This document shows positions 54,404 through 63,751 of a stretch of 64,000 bases of DNA, in pieces. The notes under the pieces are model-generated. The model was not told the origin of the DNA, made no database searches, and worked only from the letters and a program-made list of their open reading frames with translations. Made by a program: the position numbers and the translations under genes. This DNA is from Candidatus Iainarchaeum sp. (GTDB lineage Archaea; Iainarchaeota; Iainarchaeia; Iainarchaeales; UBA10219), in NCBI GenBank assembly GCA_018304425.1, contig JAGVWE010000002.1, positions 62,001 to 126,000 of the forward strand, given 5' to 3'. Within the stretch, counting starts at the first letter, position 1. Every line of letters starts with the position of its first letter.

Positions 54404-55452
54404 CGGCAAAAATTCCGTGCGCCGTGTTGGGTGCAACTGGAGCGGTCGGGCAGCGGTTCATCCAGTTGCTTGAGGGGCACCCGTGGTTCGAAGTGGTAGC
54501 GGTCTGCGCCAGCGAACGCAGTGCCGGGCAAAGTTATTCAGGGGCAGTAGATGGAAGGTGGAAGCTGCCTACACGAATCCCTGAAAACGTTGGAGGGCTG
54601 ACGGTAAAAGAGTGCAAGCCAGCAGACTTGAATGCACGGATTGCTTTCAGCGGCTTGGACGCGGGCGTTGCAGGGTCCATTGAAGAAGAATTCGCGCGCG
54701 CGGGCTATGCCGTGGTCAGCAACAGCCGCAACCACCGCATGGATGCCGACGTGCCGTTGTTGGTTCCTGAAGCCAATGAAAGCCACTTGAAAGCCATTGA
54801 ATTGCAGAGAAAACGGTTTGGCCGGGGCTTGATTGTAACCGACCCCAATTGTTCAACCATCGGCATGGCACTGGCGTTGGCGCCCCTGCACCAAAAATGG
54901 GGCGTCGAAAAAGTGGGTGTCGTGACCATGCAGGCCATCAGCGGTGCGGGTTATCCGGGGGTCGCCAGCCTAGACGTTGTGGACAACGTGGTTCCCTACA
55001 TCGCGGGCGAAGAAGAGAAGATGGAAACCGAGGCCAAGAAAATCCTGGGAAAATGGAGTGGAACGGCATTCGAGTTCGCCCCGGTGACGGTGAGCGCAAG
55101 CTGCAACCGCGTTCCAACCGTTGACGGCCACCTGGAAAGCGTTTCCTTTTCACTGAGGGCACAAGTTGAAAGAGAAGAAATAATGGAGGCATGGCGGACT
55201 TGGAAGCCGTTGAAGGCGTTGAAGTTGCCAAGCGCGCCGGAACAGCCGGTGGTGTACCGGGAGGAAGCCGACCGGCCGCAGCCAAGGCTGGATAGAATGG
55301 AAGGCCATGGCATGAGCGTCGTGGTGGGAAGGCTGCGGGAGTGCCCATTGCTGGGCTGGAAAATGAGCGTGTTGAGTCATAACACAATCAGGGGAGCGGC
55401 TGGTGCCGCCATCCTGAACGCGGAATTGTTGAAGGCGCGGGGGTATCTTTAA
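54400..55452 (+). CDS. asd: Aspartate-semialdehyde dehydrogenase
   Basis: Reduces aspartyl phosphate to aspartate semialdehyde. The 350-residue product is of the archaeal/fungal type: VLGATGAVGQRFIQLLEGHP (NADP-binding), catalytic Cys in LIVTDPNCSTIGMALALAP, AISGAGYPGV and the late His segment VSASCNRVPTVDGHLESVS. Start overlaps the lysC stop. Confidence 0.96.
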   Translation: MTAKIPCAVLGATGAVGQRFIQLLEGHPWFEVVAVCASERSAGQSYSGAVDGRWKLPTRIPENVGGLTVKECKPADLNARIAFSGLDAGVAGSIEEEFARAGYAVVSNSRNHRMDADVPLLVPEANESHLKAIELQRKRFGRGLIVTDPNCSTIGMALALAPLHQKWGVEKVGVVTMQAISGAGYPGVASLDVVDNVVPYIAGEEEKMETEAKKILGKWSGTAFEFAPVTVSASCNRVPTVDGHLESVSFSLRAQVEREEIMEAWRTWKPLKALKLPSAPEQPVVYREEADRPQPRLDRMEGHGMSVVVGRLRECPLLGWKMSVLSHNTIRGAAGAAILNAELLKARGYL

Positions 55453-55477
55453 AAGGAATTGTCGGGAGGTATAAGGT

Positions 55478-56236
55478 ATGAGGCTGGGATTGATTGGGTT
55501 TGGGGCCATGGGCAAAGAAGTGGCCCGAATCGCCAAAGAAAGAGGGCACGAAATCGTTGCCATTGTGGACCCAAAAGCAGCCGAGGCCACGGCTAAAGTC
55601 ATAGACGCAAAAGCCTTGGAAAAGGCGGAGGCCTGCATTGATTTTTCTTCGCTGAATGGAGTCATGGAAAACATCGAGAAAACCGCTGCCTTGAAGAAAA
55701 ACATGGTAGTGGGAACCACTGGCTGGTACGAGCACGTAGGCGAAGCCAGGAAAATAGTTGGAAAACGGGGCATTGGCTTTGTGTATGCCTCGAATTTTTC
55801 CGTGGGCGTGAACGCGTTTTACAGGATTGTGGCCGAAGCAGCAAAGGCAATGAATGGGTTAAAGGAATACGATGTGTTTGGCTATGAATTGCATCATAAC
55901 CGGAAACAGGACAGCCCCTCTGGAACAGCCAAGAGTCTGGCGAAAATAATTGTGAACAATTTTTCACGAAAAAAGAAAGTGATATACGAAAAACTGGACA
56001 GAAAAATCGAAGCAGATGAACTACATTTTGCAAGCATTCGAGGCGGCAGCGTGCCTGGAACGCACGTCATTGGATTTGATTCGGCTGCAGACTCCATTGA
56101 ATTGAAGCATGAGGCCAGGAGCAGGGCGGGGTTTGCCTTGGGCGCCGTGCTGGCAGCCGAATGGATTAAAGGCAAAAAGGGCTTTTTTGAAGTCAATGAT
56201 TTCATGAATGACTTGCTGGAGGGAAAACATGTTTGA
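55478..56236 (+). CDS. dapB: 4-hydroxy-tetrahydrodipicolinate reductase
   Basis: DapB reduces the DapA product to tetrahydrodipicolinate. The 252-residue product has the Rossmann start MRLGLIGFGAMGKEVARIA, CIDFSSLNGVMENIEKTAAL, GTTGW and the substrate-binding ELHHNRKQDSPSGTAKSLA, then FASIRGGSVPGTHVIGFDS. It is rich in A/T-ending codons (Lys AAA, Ile ATT). It overlaps dapA by 8 bp. Confidence 0.95.
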   Translation: MRLGLIGFGAMGKEVARIAKERGHEIVAIVDPKAAEATAKVIDAKALEKAEACIDFSSLNGVMENIEKTAALKKNMVVGTTGWYEHVGEARKIVGKRGIGFVYASNFSVGVNAFYRIVAEAAKAMNGLKEYDVFGYELHHNRKQDSPSGTAKSLAKIIVNNFSRKKKVIYEKLDRKIEADELHFASIRGGSVPGTHVIGFDSAADSIELKHEARSRAGFALGAVLAAEWIKGKKGFFEVNDFMNDLLEGKHV

Positions 56237-57119
56237 GGGAACAACAACGGCATTGGTTACGCCATTCAAGCAGAACGGGGAACTGGACTTGGAGGGCCTG
56301 AAGAAGAACGTGCGTTTCCAGGTGGCCGGGGGCATCAACGGCTTGCTGGCGCTGGGCACCACCGGGGAATCGCCGACGCTCAGCGAACAAGAAAAAGAAC
56401 AGGTCGTGAAGGCAACGGTGGCGGAAGCCAGGGGAAAGGCTCCGGTCATGGTCGGCAGCGGAACCAATGACACCCGCAAGACCGTGAAGGCCTCGCAGCT
56501 GGCCTGCGACTGGGGCGCGGACGCGTTGTTGGTCGTTACTCCCTACTACAACAAGCCCACTCCAAAAGGCATCTATGAGCACTTCAAGGCCGTGAACGAT
56601 GCCGTTGACCGGCCCATCGTGGTCTACAACATCGCGGGCAGGACCGGGAAAAACATTGAAACCCAGGTCATGAAGCGGCTCGCGGAACTCGAACACATCA
56701 TCGGCGTCAAGGAAGCCTCTGGCAACATCGACCAGATAGGCGATGTCTGCCGGGAAATCCAGGCGACCCGCAAGGGCTTCACGGTGTGGAGCGGAGACGA
56801 TGGTTTGACGTTCCCGGCCATGGCCTTGGGCGCCAAGGGAGTCATCAGCGTGGCCAGCAACCTCGTGCCGGCCAGGGTAGTGGCCATGACCACGGCTGCC
56901 CTCCAAGGAAAGTGGGAAGAAGCCCGACGGCTGCACTTTGAGTTGCTGCCGCTCTTCAAGGGCATCTTCATCGAAACCAACCCCATTCCCATCAAGGCGG
57001 CCATGAACTGGGCTGGCCTGGCGGCAGGCGCGTATAGGCTACCCATGACCGAAATGGAGCCCCAGAACGCGGAGAAGCTCAGGGCACTGCTTAAAAGCCT
57101 TGGTCTGTTAAAAGGGTAG
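56229..57119 (+). CDS. dapA: 4-hydroxy-tetrahydrodipicolinate synthase
   Basis: DapA condenses pyruvate with aspartate semialdehyde. The 296-residue TIM barrel shows GINGLLALGTTGESPTLSEQ, VVTPYYNKPTPKGIYEHFK (Tyr), IVVYNIAGRTGKNIE and the Schiff-base Lys in IIGVKEASGNIDQIGDV. ATG at 56229 has GGAGGG 6 nt upstream, inside the end of dapB. Composition is GC-rich like the rest of the window, unlike dapB. Confidence 0.96.
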   Translation: MFEGTTTALVTPFKQNGELDLEGLKKNVRFQVAGGINGLLALGTTGESPTLSEQEKEQVVKATVAEARGKAPVMVGSGTNDTRKTVKASQLACDWGADALLVVTPYYNKPTPKGIYEHFKAVNDAVDRPIVVYNIAGRTGKNIETQVMKRLAELEHIIGVKEASGNIDQIGDVCREIQATRKGFTVWSGDDGLTFPAMALGAKGVISVASNLVPARVVAMTTAALQGKWEEARRLHFELLPLFKGIFIETNPIPIKAAMNWAGLAAGAYRLPMTEMEPQNAEKLRALLKSLGLLKG

Positions 57120-57131
57120 GGGAGGCATGCG

Positions 57132-58436
57132 GTGTTCGAAGTCAAGGACTACCTGGAGAACCGCAAGGGGCGGCTGTACATCGGAGGCGTTTCCGCTGAA
57201 GGACTTGCCGACGAGTTCGGGACGCCGACCTATGTGTACAGCGAGGAACGCATCCGCGCCAACTATGACCGGCTGCTCAACGCCTTCAAGCGGCACTACA
57301 AGGACTCCGAGCTATACTATCCCATCAAGTGCAACAACAACCTGGCCGTGTTGAACCTCGTTCGGGGCCTTGGGGCGGGAGCCGACTGTTCAAGCCCCGC
57401 CGAGGTGTACCTGGCCAAGAAGGCGGGCTTCAAAAGGAGCCGCATCCTGTACTCGGGCAACTACCTCCGCGATGACGAAATGCAATTCGCCCTCAAGGAA
57501 GGGCTGCACATCAACCTGGATGACCTCAGCCAGATTGACCGGCTCATGAAGCACGCGGGCAAGAAGAAGCCGGGCTTCCTGTGCCTCCGCATCAATCCAG
57601 GCATGGGCGCCGGCAAATTCAAGAACCTGGTGTTCGCGGGGCCGGACGCGAAGTTCGGCGTCATCGACAAGCACGTGGAAGCCGCGTACCGGAAAGCCAA
57701 GGAGCATGGCGTGAAACGGTTCGGCATCCACATGATGACCGGCAGTTGCATCACGGAAGACGATTACTTCGTGGGCATCACGGAGCGGCTGATGGACCTG
57801 GCAGGCCCCATTGCCCGGAAACTAGGGATTTCCTTCGAGTTCGTGGACATCGGGGGCGGTTTTGGCATCGCTTACCAACCAGGAGAAAAAGAACTCGACG
57901 TTAACTACATTGGGAAACGCGTGGTGGAAGTGTTCACGAAAAAATGCGACCAGTACGGGCTTGGCAGGCCCACGCTTAAAATCGAGCCGGGAAGGTATGT
58001 GGTGGGGGACGCGGGCGTGCTGCTGACACGGGTTACTTCCCTCAAGCAGGCCTACAAGAAGTTCGTGGGCGTGGACGCGGGCATGAACACCCTGCTGCGG
58101 CCCGCCCTGTATGGCGCCTACCACCAGATGTTCGTGGCCAACAAACTGAACGAGGCGCGGACCGAAAAAGTCAACGTGGTTGGACCGATTTGCGAGAACT
58201 CCGACCAGCTGGCAAAGGACCGGGAACTGCCGCCCGCCGAGGTGGGAGACGTCATCGCCATCCTCAATGGCGGCGCGTACGGGTTCGGCATGGGCTCCCA
58301 GTACAACACGCGGCCAAGGTCGGCGGAAGTGCTCGTGCATGCCGGCAAGGCCGAGCTCATCCGGGAACGCGAAACCTTTGCCGACATCGACCGGCACGTG
58401 AGGGTGCCCAAGCGGTTGCGGGCGGGAAAGCCATGA
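57132..58436 (+). CDS. lysA: Diaminopimelate decarboxylase
   Basis: Last step to lysine: decarboxylates meso-diaminopimelate with PLP. The 434-residue product shows YYPIKCNNNLAVLNLVRGLG (PLP Lys in the IKCN segment), GIHMMTGSC, FVDIGGGFGI, IEPGRYVVGDAGVLLTRV and GPICENSDQLAKDRELPP, the family signatures. Start is GTG at 57132 with GGGGAGG 6 nt upstream. Overlaps the aminotransferase start as ATGA. Confidence 0.95.
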   Translation: MFEVKDYLENRKGRLYIGGVSAEGLADEFGTPTYVYSEERIRANYDRLLNAFKRHYKDSELYYPIKCNNNLAVLNLVRGLGAGADCSSPAEVYLAKKAGFKRSRILYSGNYLRDDEMQFALKEGLHINLDDLSQIDRLMKHAGKKKPGFLCLRINPGMGAGKFKNLVFAGPDAKFGVIDKHVEAAYRKAKEHGVKRFGIHMMTGSCITEDDYFVGITERLMDLAGPIARKLGISFEFVDIGGGFGIAYQPGEKELDVNYIGKRVVEVFTKKCDQYGLGRPTLKIEPGRYVVGDAGVLLTRVTSLKQAYKKFVGVDAGMNTLLRPALYGAYHQMFVANKLNEARTEKVNVVGPICENSDQLAKDRELPPAEVGDVIAILNGGAYGFGMGSQYNTRPRSAEVLVHAGKAELIRERETFADIDRHVRVPKRLRAGKP

Positions 58437-59620
58437 AGGACTGGGCTTCGGACCGCGTGAAAGGCATGGGAGGCTATGCGTTCGACGAAGTGGACCAGCG
58501 CGTGGCCGCGCTGAAAAAGGAGGGCGTCAAACCCATTGACTTTGGGGTGGGGGACCCGACGGACGACACCCCGGCCGTGGTCCGCGCGGCCTGCAAGAAA
58601 GCAGTCGACAAACGCAAGAACAGCGGCTACCCCAGCTACGTGGGCTGCGAGGAATACCGGCAGACGATTGCGCAATGGACCAAGAAGCGGTTTGGCGTCA
58701 GCTTGGACGCGGGCAAGGAAATCTCGTCCACCGTGGGGGCAAAGGAAGGGGTGTTCAACCTCCACGAGGGGTTCGTGAACCCCGGCGATTACGTTATATC
58801 CCCGAACCCAGGCTATCCACCGTATGAACGCGGAACCCGGTTCGCGGAAGGCAAAAGCTGGTTCTATCCCCTGCTGCAGGAAAACGATTACCTTCCCAGG
58901 CTCTCGGAGATTCCTTCCGAGGTCGTGAAGAAAGCCAAAATCCTGTGGATCAATTACCCGAACAACCCGACGGGCGCGGTCGCGACACGGGAATTCTTCA
59001 AGGAAGCCGTAGACTTCGGGAAAGACAACCAGGTCATCGTGGCCTCGGACGAGTGCTACACGGAGATTTACTTCGGCGAAAAGCCGTTGAGCATCCTGCA
59101 GTTCGCCCGCGAAGGAGTCATCTCGGTGCAGAGCCTGTCCAAGCGCAGTAACATGACTTGTTACCGCGTGGGCTGGATGGCCGGAGACGAAAGCATCGTC
59201 AGCGTGTTCAAGAAGGTCAAGACCAACGTCGATTCCGGAACGGCCACGTTCATCCAAGACGCGGCCACGGCCGCGTTGAAGGACGAGCAGCACGTGGCGA
59301 AGATGCGCGCGCTCTACCACAAGAAGCGCGATGTCCTGGTTTCCGCGCTGAAGAAGGCCGGGATGCCGGACTGCACCCCGCCCGCGACGCTTTACCTCTG
59401 GCAGCGCGCGCCGCAGGGCATGACGGGATTGGACTTCGCGCTGCGGCTGCTCCAGAAGGACTTGGGGCTGGTGACCACGCCCGGGGCATGGATTGCCAGG
59501 GAATCCAATGGCTTGAACCCCGGCAAGGACTTCGTCCGGTTTGCCTTGGTGCCAAGCCTGGCCGAATGCAGGCAGGCAGCCGAGAAAATCCGGGACGCGC
59601 TGGCAAAGCCAAAGCGATAG
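58433..59620 (+). CDS. dapL: Aminotransferase of lysine synthesis, LL-diaminopimelate type (DapL-like)
   Basis: A 395-residue fold-type I PLP enzyme. Family landmarks: DFGVGDPTDDTPAVVRAACK, PNPGYPPYERGTRFAEGK, WINYPNNPTGAVATREFF, ASDECYTEIYF and the PLP Lys in VQSLSKRSNMTCYRVGWMAG. Being last in the lysC-asd-dapB-dapA-lysA operon it should give LL-diaminopimelate directly from tetrahydrodipicolinate (DapL route). A succinyl-DapC role is possible, but no dapD or dapE is present here. No dapF epimerase is seen either. Confidence 0.8.
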   Translation: MKDWASDRVKGMGGYAFDEVDQRVAALKKEGVKPIDFGVGDPTDDTPAVVRAACKKAVDKRKNSGYPSYVGCEEYRQTIAQWTKKRFGVSLDAGKEISSTVGAKEGVFNLHEGFVNPGDYVISPNPGYPPYERGTRFAEGKSWFYPLLQENDYLPRLSEIPSEVVKKAKILWINYPNNPTGAVATREFFKEAVDFGKDNQVIVASDECYTEIYFGEKPLSILQFAREGVISVQSLSKRSNMTCYRVGWMAGDESIVSVFKKVKTNVDSGTATFIQDAATAALKDEQHVAKMRALYHKKRDVLVSALKKAGMPDCTPPATLYLWQRAPQGMTGLDFALRLLQKDLGLVTTPGAWIARESNGLNPGKDFVRFALVPSLAECRQAAEKIRDALAKPKR

Positions 59621-59655
59621 AAAGCTATTTATTCGTGGAACGCGTTAGGTCTTAC

Positions 59656-61020
59656 ATGCGGGTTCCTTTCATGGGGCGTTTGAGGCGAAGGCCGGACGCA
59701 AGGCAAAGGCCGGCAGGCGGGCAAGCACGTGGGCCTGGTTTTTTCCGTAGACGCCGTCAACTGGGACAGGCGGCCGTTTCAGGTGGTGGAGGCCGCAGGC
59801 AACCCCACCGACAACCGCTAAGCAGGGGCATCCCGCCTTCGCCGTCCGGCAGGCCGAGGAGATGGAATCGGTGGGCCTTGGGAGCAGGGGCCGTGGCCGC
59901 CTTGGGCGCGGGCTGGCTGGGCTGGCACTTGTGGGGCCGAGCTCCCACGCCGCCGGGCCCGGGAAGGCAGCCAGCGGTTGGAACGGTTCAACCACCGAAA
60001 CCGACGAGGCCAGAGACAAGGCAGCCCCGGACCCGTGCACCCCAACCCGGGGAAGCCAAGCCCGAAGAAGAGCGGCGACCGAAACCAAAACCGGAAGCCG
60101 AACCCCTGAACGCGAAAAAAGCCTTGGAGACCCTGGGCGGCAGGCTCGGCGAAATTAACCGGCAATGGAGGAACAAGGAAATCAGCTTGCAACAGCGGCT
60201 GGACTCGATGCGGCAACTAAGACGCGAAACCATAATCCCCTTGGTCGAGCACCTGAGAAGCACGGGCGAATTGGAGGCCTGGAAAAGCGAGTTGTCCACC
60301 AGTGTCGGGCGATTCCAATTGGATGAAGCCACTGGCAACAAGGCCAGGGAACTGGAAGCTTACCGGCGATATTTTTCGAGCCCTGACGTGTGGGCACTCC
60401 ACTTGACGGATGAAAGCATCGCCAACAAGGTTTACGTGGACCACTACCGGGAACTCGAAGCCCTCCGAGTCCTGGAAAAGGGGTGGCGGGAAGCGGCCAC
60501 GGAGCGAACCCGCTGGCTGTTGACTGAACTGGATTACATTAAAAACAACCCCTCCGTGTTACTGGACCCCTTGAAAGGCCCAAAATACACAGGCCTCCTC
60601 AGCTATGTCACTGGCGCTGTAGGCGAACAACGGGTGGACGACGCTGAAAAACTCCGGAAGCCCCTGGTAAACGAAGTCCATCTCGGCATGCGCGAAGTAA
60701 TAATGGAGCTGGGCAACGACCCGGCGGTGAAGGAACGAATGGTTCGCGACGAAGTGTTCGGCAGCAATTTCGGGAAAACCCTTGGCAGGTTAAAGGACTT
60801 GTCCGGGCAGGGAGGCGACACCACCAATTGGTTGGTTGAGATGACGGCTTTCCTTGAAGAACTCGAAAAAACCAGGCCCGGCGCGAGAACGGCCATCAAC
60901 GACAGAGTATCCGAAATCGTGGTAGCCGAAGTCGAGCGGTACAAGCTGCTATTAGCCAACAGTGTGGAAAACACAGTAACCGGATATTTCTACCAACAAT
61001 TGCCATCGCACGGCCGATGA
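59656..61020 (+). CDS. Membrane-anchored helical protein (paralogue type B)
   Basis: Unrecognised 454-residue protein with the same plan as that at 49719: basic Arg-rich N terminus (about 1-70), one transmembrane helix (about 72-94; ALGAGAVAALGAGWLGWHLW), Pro/Lys-rich linker to about 150 and a long helical domain (ALETLGGRLGEINRQWRNKE; LDSMRQLRRETIIPLVEHL; TAFLEELEKTRPGARTAIND). TATA CTATTTATT is 26 bp before ATG 59656. Both proteins could be structural envelope proteins. No close family is known to me. Confidence 0.65.
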   Translation: MRVPFMGRLRRRPDARQRPAGGQARGPGFFRRRRQLGQAAVSGGGGRRQPHRQPLSRGIPPSPSGRPRRWNRWALGAGAVAALGAGWLGWHLWGRAPTPPGPGRQPAVGTVQPPKPTRPETRQPRTRAPQPGEAKPEEERRPKPKPEAEPLNAKKALETLGGRLGEINRQWRNKEISLQQRLDSMRQLRRETIIPLVEHLRSTGELEAWKSELSTSVGRFQLDEATGNKARELEAYRRYFSSPDVWALHLTDESIANKVYVDHYRELEALRVLEKGWREAATERTRWLLTELDYIKNNPSVLLDPLKGPKYTGLLSYVTGAVGEQRVDDAEKLRKPLVNEVHLGMREVIMELGNDPAVKERMVRDEVFGSNFGKTLGRLKDLSGQGGDTTNWLVEMTAFLEELEKTRPGARTAINDRVSEIVVAEVERYKLLLANSVENTVTGYFYQQLPSHGR

Positions 61021-61069
61021 ACGGAAAGCCGGGCAAAGCCTTTAAAGGGCTTGCAGGGTAATTGGTTTC

Positions 61070-61813
61070 ATGGAACCACAAGTCTACATCTTCGTCTCCG
61101 TAGCCGTGGTCAGCGCCATCTCCCTGGTCGGCGTGCTCGCGCTGGCGCTCAACAAGCACCTCCTCCACCGGGCCATGGTCGTGCTGGTCAGCTTTGCCGC
61201 GGGCTCGTTGCTGGCCGCAGCCTTCCTCGACCTCATCCCGGAAGCGGCGGAACTCGTGGACCTGGATGTGCTCATGCCCGCGGCCTTGGCCGGAATCGTC
61301 ACCTTTTTCATCATCGAGCGCATCCTCCACTGGCACCACTTCCACGCCGAGGAAAACGACATCCACCCCTTCACCTACCTCAACCTCATAGGAGACGGCC
61401 TGCACAACTTCATGGACGGCATCGCCATTGCAGCCAGTTACCTGGTGAGCGTGCCGGTGGGAATCGCGACCACGATTGCCGTCATCGCCCACGAAATCCC
61501 GCAGGAAATCAGCGACTTCAGCGTCCTCGTCTACGGCGGCCTTGGCAGGAAAAAAGCCTTGTTGTTCAACTTTGGCTCGGCGTTGACCGCCTTCTTCGGC
61601 GCCGCAATCGTGCTGGTGTTCCAGAACATGGAGAACAGCGCCGTGCTGGGCCAGTTAGCGGGCTTCGCCGCGGGCGGGCTGATTTACATTGCGACGGCCG
61701 ACCTGGTGCCGGAAATCCACAAAGAACACCGCCTCAAAAAGGTGCTGGCGCAAATGGTGGCGTTCGGCCTGGGCATTGCCCTGATTTGGTTTATAATCGG
61801 AACGTTCGAATAG
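61070..61813 (+). CDS. ZIP-family metal transporter
   Basis: ZIP proteins import zinc, iron or similar metals. The 247-residue product has eight transmembrane segments, a His-rich loop between 3 and 4 (HWHHFHAEENDIH) and the two metal-site helices: LIGDGLHNFMDGIAIAASYL (HNxxD) and VIAHEIPQEISDFSVLVYGG (HExPQE). Family-typical length. TATA CCTTTAAAGGG is 25-30 bp before ATG. Confidence 0.95.
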   Translation: MEPQVYIFVSVAVVSAISLVGVLALALNKHLLHRAMVVLVSFAAGSLLAAAFLDLIPEAAELVDLDVLMPAALAGIVTFFIIERILHWHHFHAEENDIHPFTYLNLIGDGLHNFMDGIAIAASYLVSVPVGIATTIAVIAHEIPQEISDFSVLVYGGLGRKKALLFNFGSALTAFFGAAIVLVFQNMENSAVLGQLAGFAAGGLIYIATADLVPEIHKEHRLKKVLAQMVAFGLGIALIWFIIGTFE

Positions 61814-61822
61814 GGTAATAGC

Positions 61823-62989
61823 ATGAAGGTGCTGATTGTTTCCGACAGCCCCAACACTCCTTCCGGATACGGGCGGGTGGCGGGAAAAATCGCGGCCTAC
61901 TTGAACAACCAAGCCGACGGCGAAGTGCATTTCCTGGGCCTGCAGGGCTTTGGGTTCCCAGCCTATTACTCGGGCACCCACGAAGAGCGGCTGGGCAAGC
62001 CCTTCCTAGTGCATCCAAGGGGAAAAGACCCATCGGGTGCCGACCTCCTTGCCTACTACTTGAAGAAACTCAACCCGCAGGCGCTGGTCAGCCTCGGAGA
62101 CCTCCAACAGCAAAACGCCCTAATGGCACCCATCACGGAAAGCGGCTGGAAGGGCCGCTGGTTCCCGTACACCCCCTATGACACGGAGATGTTCGTGCCC
62201 ACCTGGGCGTGCGCCAAGCGCGCGGAAAAAATCATCGTGCCGGCGCAGTTCGCTGAAAAGCTGCTGAAAGGCCACCTGGGCGCTGACAAGGTCGCGCGCA
62301 TCGAGCACGGAGTGGACTGCAAGGCCTTCAAGCCCCTGCGCAAGCCGGACGTGCGCAAGGCGCGCGGCCTCGACGGAAAGTTCGTGGTGGGCGCGTTCGG
62401 GAGAAACCAGTTGCGCAAGATGTGGGTGCAAACGGTCAAGGGCTTCGCAGCCTTCGCCAAGGACAAGAAGGACGCGCGCCTCGTGTTGCACACCGAGGAA
62501 CTGCCCTTCCGAGACGACTCCGGGCAGGGCTGGGCGTTCCCCAGCCTCCTCGCCAAGTACGGGATCAGGGACAAGGTCGTGTTCACAGGCGACCTCACCG
62601 AGTACCTGAATAGGTTTTACATCGACAATGGCATGCTCAACGAATTGTATAATTGCCTGGACGTCTACGGGTTTCTGACGGGAGGCGAGGGGTTTGGCCT
62701 GCCGGCCCTCGAGGCACAGGCCGCGGGCGTGGTGCCGGTGCTCACCGATTACACGACGGGAAAAGAGTTGTGCGGAAGCCACGGCCTGCTCGTGAAGCCG
62801 CTCGCGCTCTGGGAGAACCCGACTGGAATCGAGTGGGCGGTGGCGGACGAGAAGGAATTCGCGAAGCACCTGCAGTTCCTGTACGACCACCCGGACGAGC
62901 GCGCCAAACGCGGGAACCAAGCGCGGGAGTTCGCGCAGGGCTATGACTGGGAAAACGTGCTCCCCAAGTGGAAGAAGTTACTCTACTGA
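61823..62989 (+). CDS. Glycosyltransferase, GT4-like
   Basis: A 388-residue GT-B protein. N-terminal half: MKVLIVSDSPNTPSGYGRVA; middle: RIEHGVDCKAFKPL and VVGAFGRNQLRKMWVQTVKG; C-terminal nucleotide-sugar site: DVYGFLTGGEGFGLPALEAQ (E-x7-E) and AAGVVPVLTDYTTGKELCG. It starts 9 bp after the ZIP gene. Sugar and acceptor unknown. A second, partial glycosyltransferase follows at the right edge. Confidence 0.88.
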   Translation: MKVLIVSDSPNTPSGYGRVAGKIAAYLNNQADGEVHFLGLQGFGFPAYYSGTHEERLGKPFLVHPRGKDPSGADLLAYYLKKLNPQALVSLGDLQQQNALMAPITESGWKGRWFPYTPYDTEMFVPTWACAKRAEKIIVPAQFAEKLLKGHLGADKVARIEHGVDCKAFKPLRKPDVRKARGLDGKFVVGAFGRNQLRKMWVQTVKGFAAFAKDKKDARLVLHTEELPFRDDSGQGWAFPSLLAKYGIRDKVVFTGDLTEYLNRFYIDNGMLNELYNCLDVYGFLTGGEGFGLPALEAQAAGVVPVLTDYTTGKELCGSHGLLVKPLALWENPTGIEWAVADEKEFAKHLQFLYDHPDERAKRGNQAREFAQGYDWENVLPKWKKLLY

Positions 62990-63106
62990 TTTTCGGCAAT
63001 CGACGAATAATTTATATCTTGTTCGGTGCCAAGGCCATAAGCCATGCCCAGCCCGAAACCCGACATGTATTTATACAGGTTTGCACGTAGTATACCTGGT
63101 GATTGC

Positions 63107-63349
63107 ATGGGCTCCATGACTTTGGCCGTGCCAGAGGACCTTAGGAAAAAGATGAACAAGTTCTCGGAAATGAATTGGAGTGCCGTGGCACGGAACGCGT
63201 TCGAAGAGAAGGTGAAGGACCTCGAGTTCATTCGGGAGTTCAAGGCCCATAGCCGGATGACCGAGGAACGCGCCATCGAACTCGGACGCGAAGTGAGGAG
63301 TGGGCTGGCAAAAAAAATCCGGGATGCCGCCCATGAAAATCGTCGTTGA
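63107..63349 (+). CDS. VapB-like antitoxin
   Basis: An 80-residue product with SMTLAVPEDLRKKMNKFSEM then NWSAVARNAFEEKVKDLEFI, the pattern of archaeal VapB (ribbon-helix-helix) antitoxins, and a toxin-binding tail MTEERAIELGREVRSGLAKK. The start is uncertain: ATGs at 63044, 63107 and 63116 are open; 63107 gives the expected N terminus. GTATAC and TTTATA sequences upstream may be operators. Overlaps the toxin gene by 17 bp. Confidence 0.8.
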   Translation: MGSMTLAVPEDLRKKMNKFSEMNWSAVARNAFEEKVKDLEFIREFKAHSRMTEERAIELGREVRSGLAKKIRDAAHENRR

Positions 63350-63743
63350 CGCAAGCGTCCTCTTCGCTGTCATGATAAAAGCCGGCTTCAACGAACACCT
63401 TCTCTTTTTGAACGAATTGGAGCCTTTTGCGCCGGAACAATTGTTCGCGGAATTCAGGAAACACAAAAAGCAAGTGTTCGAGGAAACCGGCAGAACCCCC
63501 GCAAATTTCTTCCAGCTGACGAACATACTCAAAAAACGCATCAAAGTTATTCCGCTGGCCGAATTTGCCCAGTGCGTAAAAGAAGCAGAGGCCCTACTCA
63601 CCGACAAAGACGATGCCGCCTACCTCGCGGCCTGCCTCGCCACGAACATGCCCTTATGGAGCAACGACAAGGGGTTCAAGCGGCAACGAAGGGTAACGGT
63701 TTACACCACCCAAGAACTGGCAAGCTGCCTGGGGCTTGAATAG
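63333..63743 (+). CDS. PIN-domain toxin (VapC-like)
   Basis: A 136-residue PIN protein: KIVVDASVLFAVMIKAG (first Asp), PEQLFAEFRKHKKQV (Glu), LTDKDDAAYLAACLATNMPL (Asp pair) and WSNDKGFKRQ (late Asp). This PIN subgroup has a longer middle than classical VapC. It shares its start region with the antitoxin above. Confidence 0.85.
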   Translation: MKIVVDASVLFAVMIKAGFNEHLLFLNELEPFAPEQLFAEFRKHKKQVFEETGRTPANFFQLTNILKKRIKVIPLAEFAQCVKEAEALLTDKDDAAYLAACLATNMPLWSNDKGFKRQRRVTVYTTQELASCLGLE

Positions 63744-63751
63744 GCTGCATG

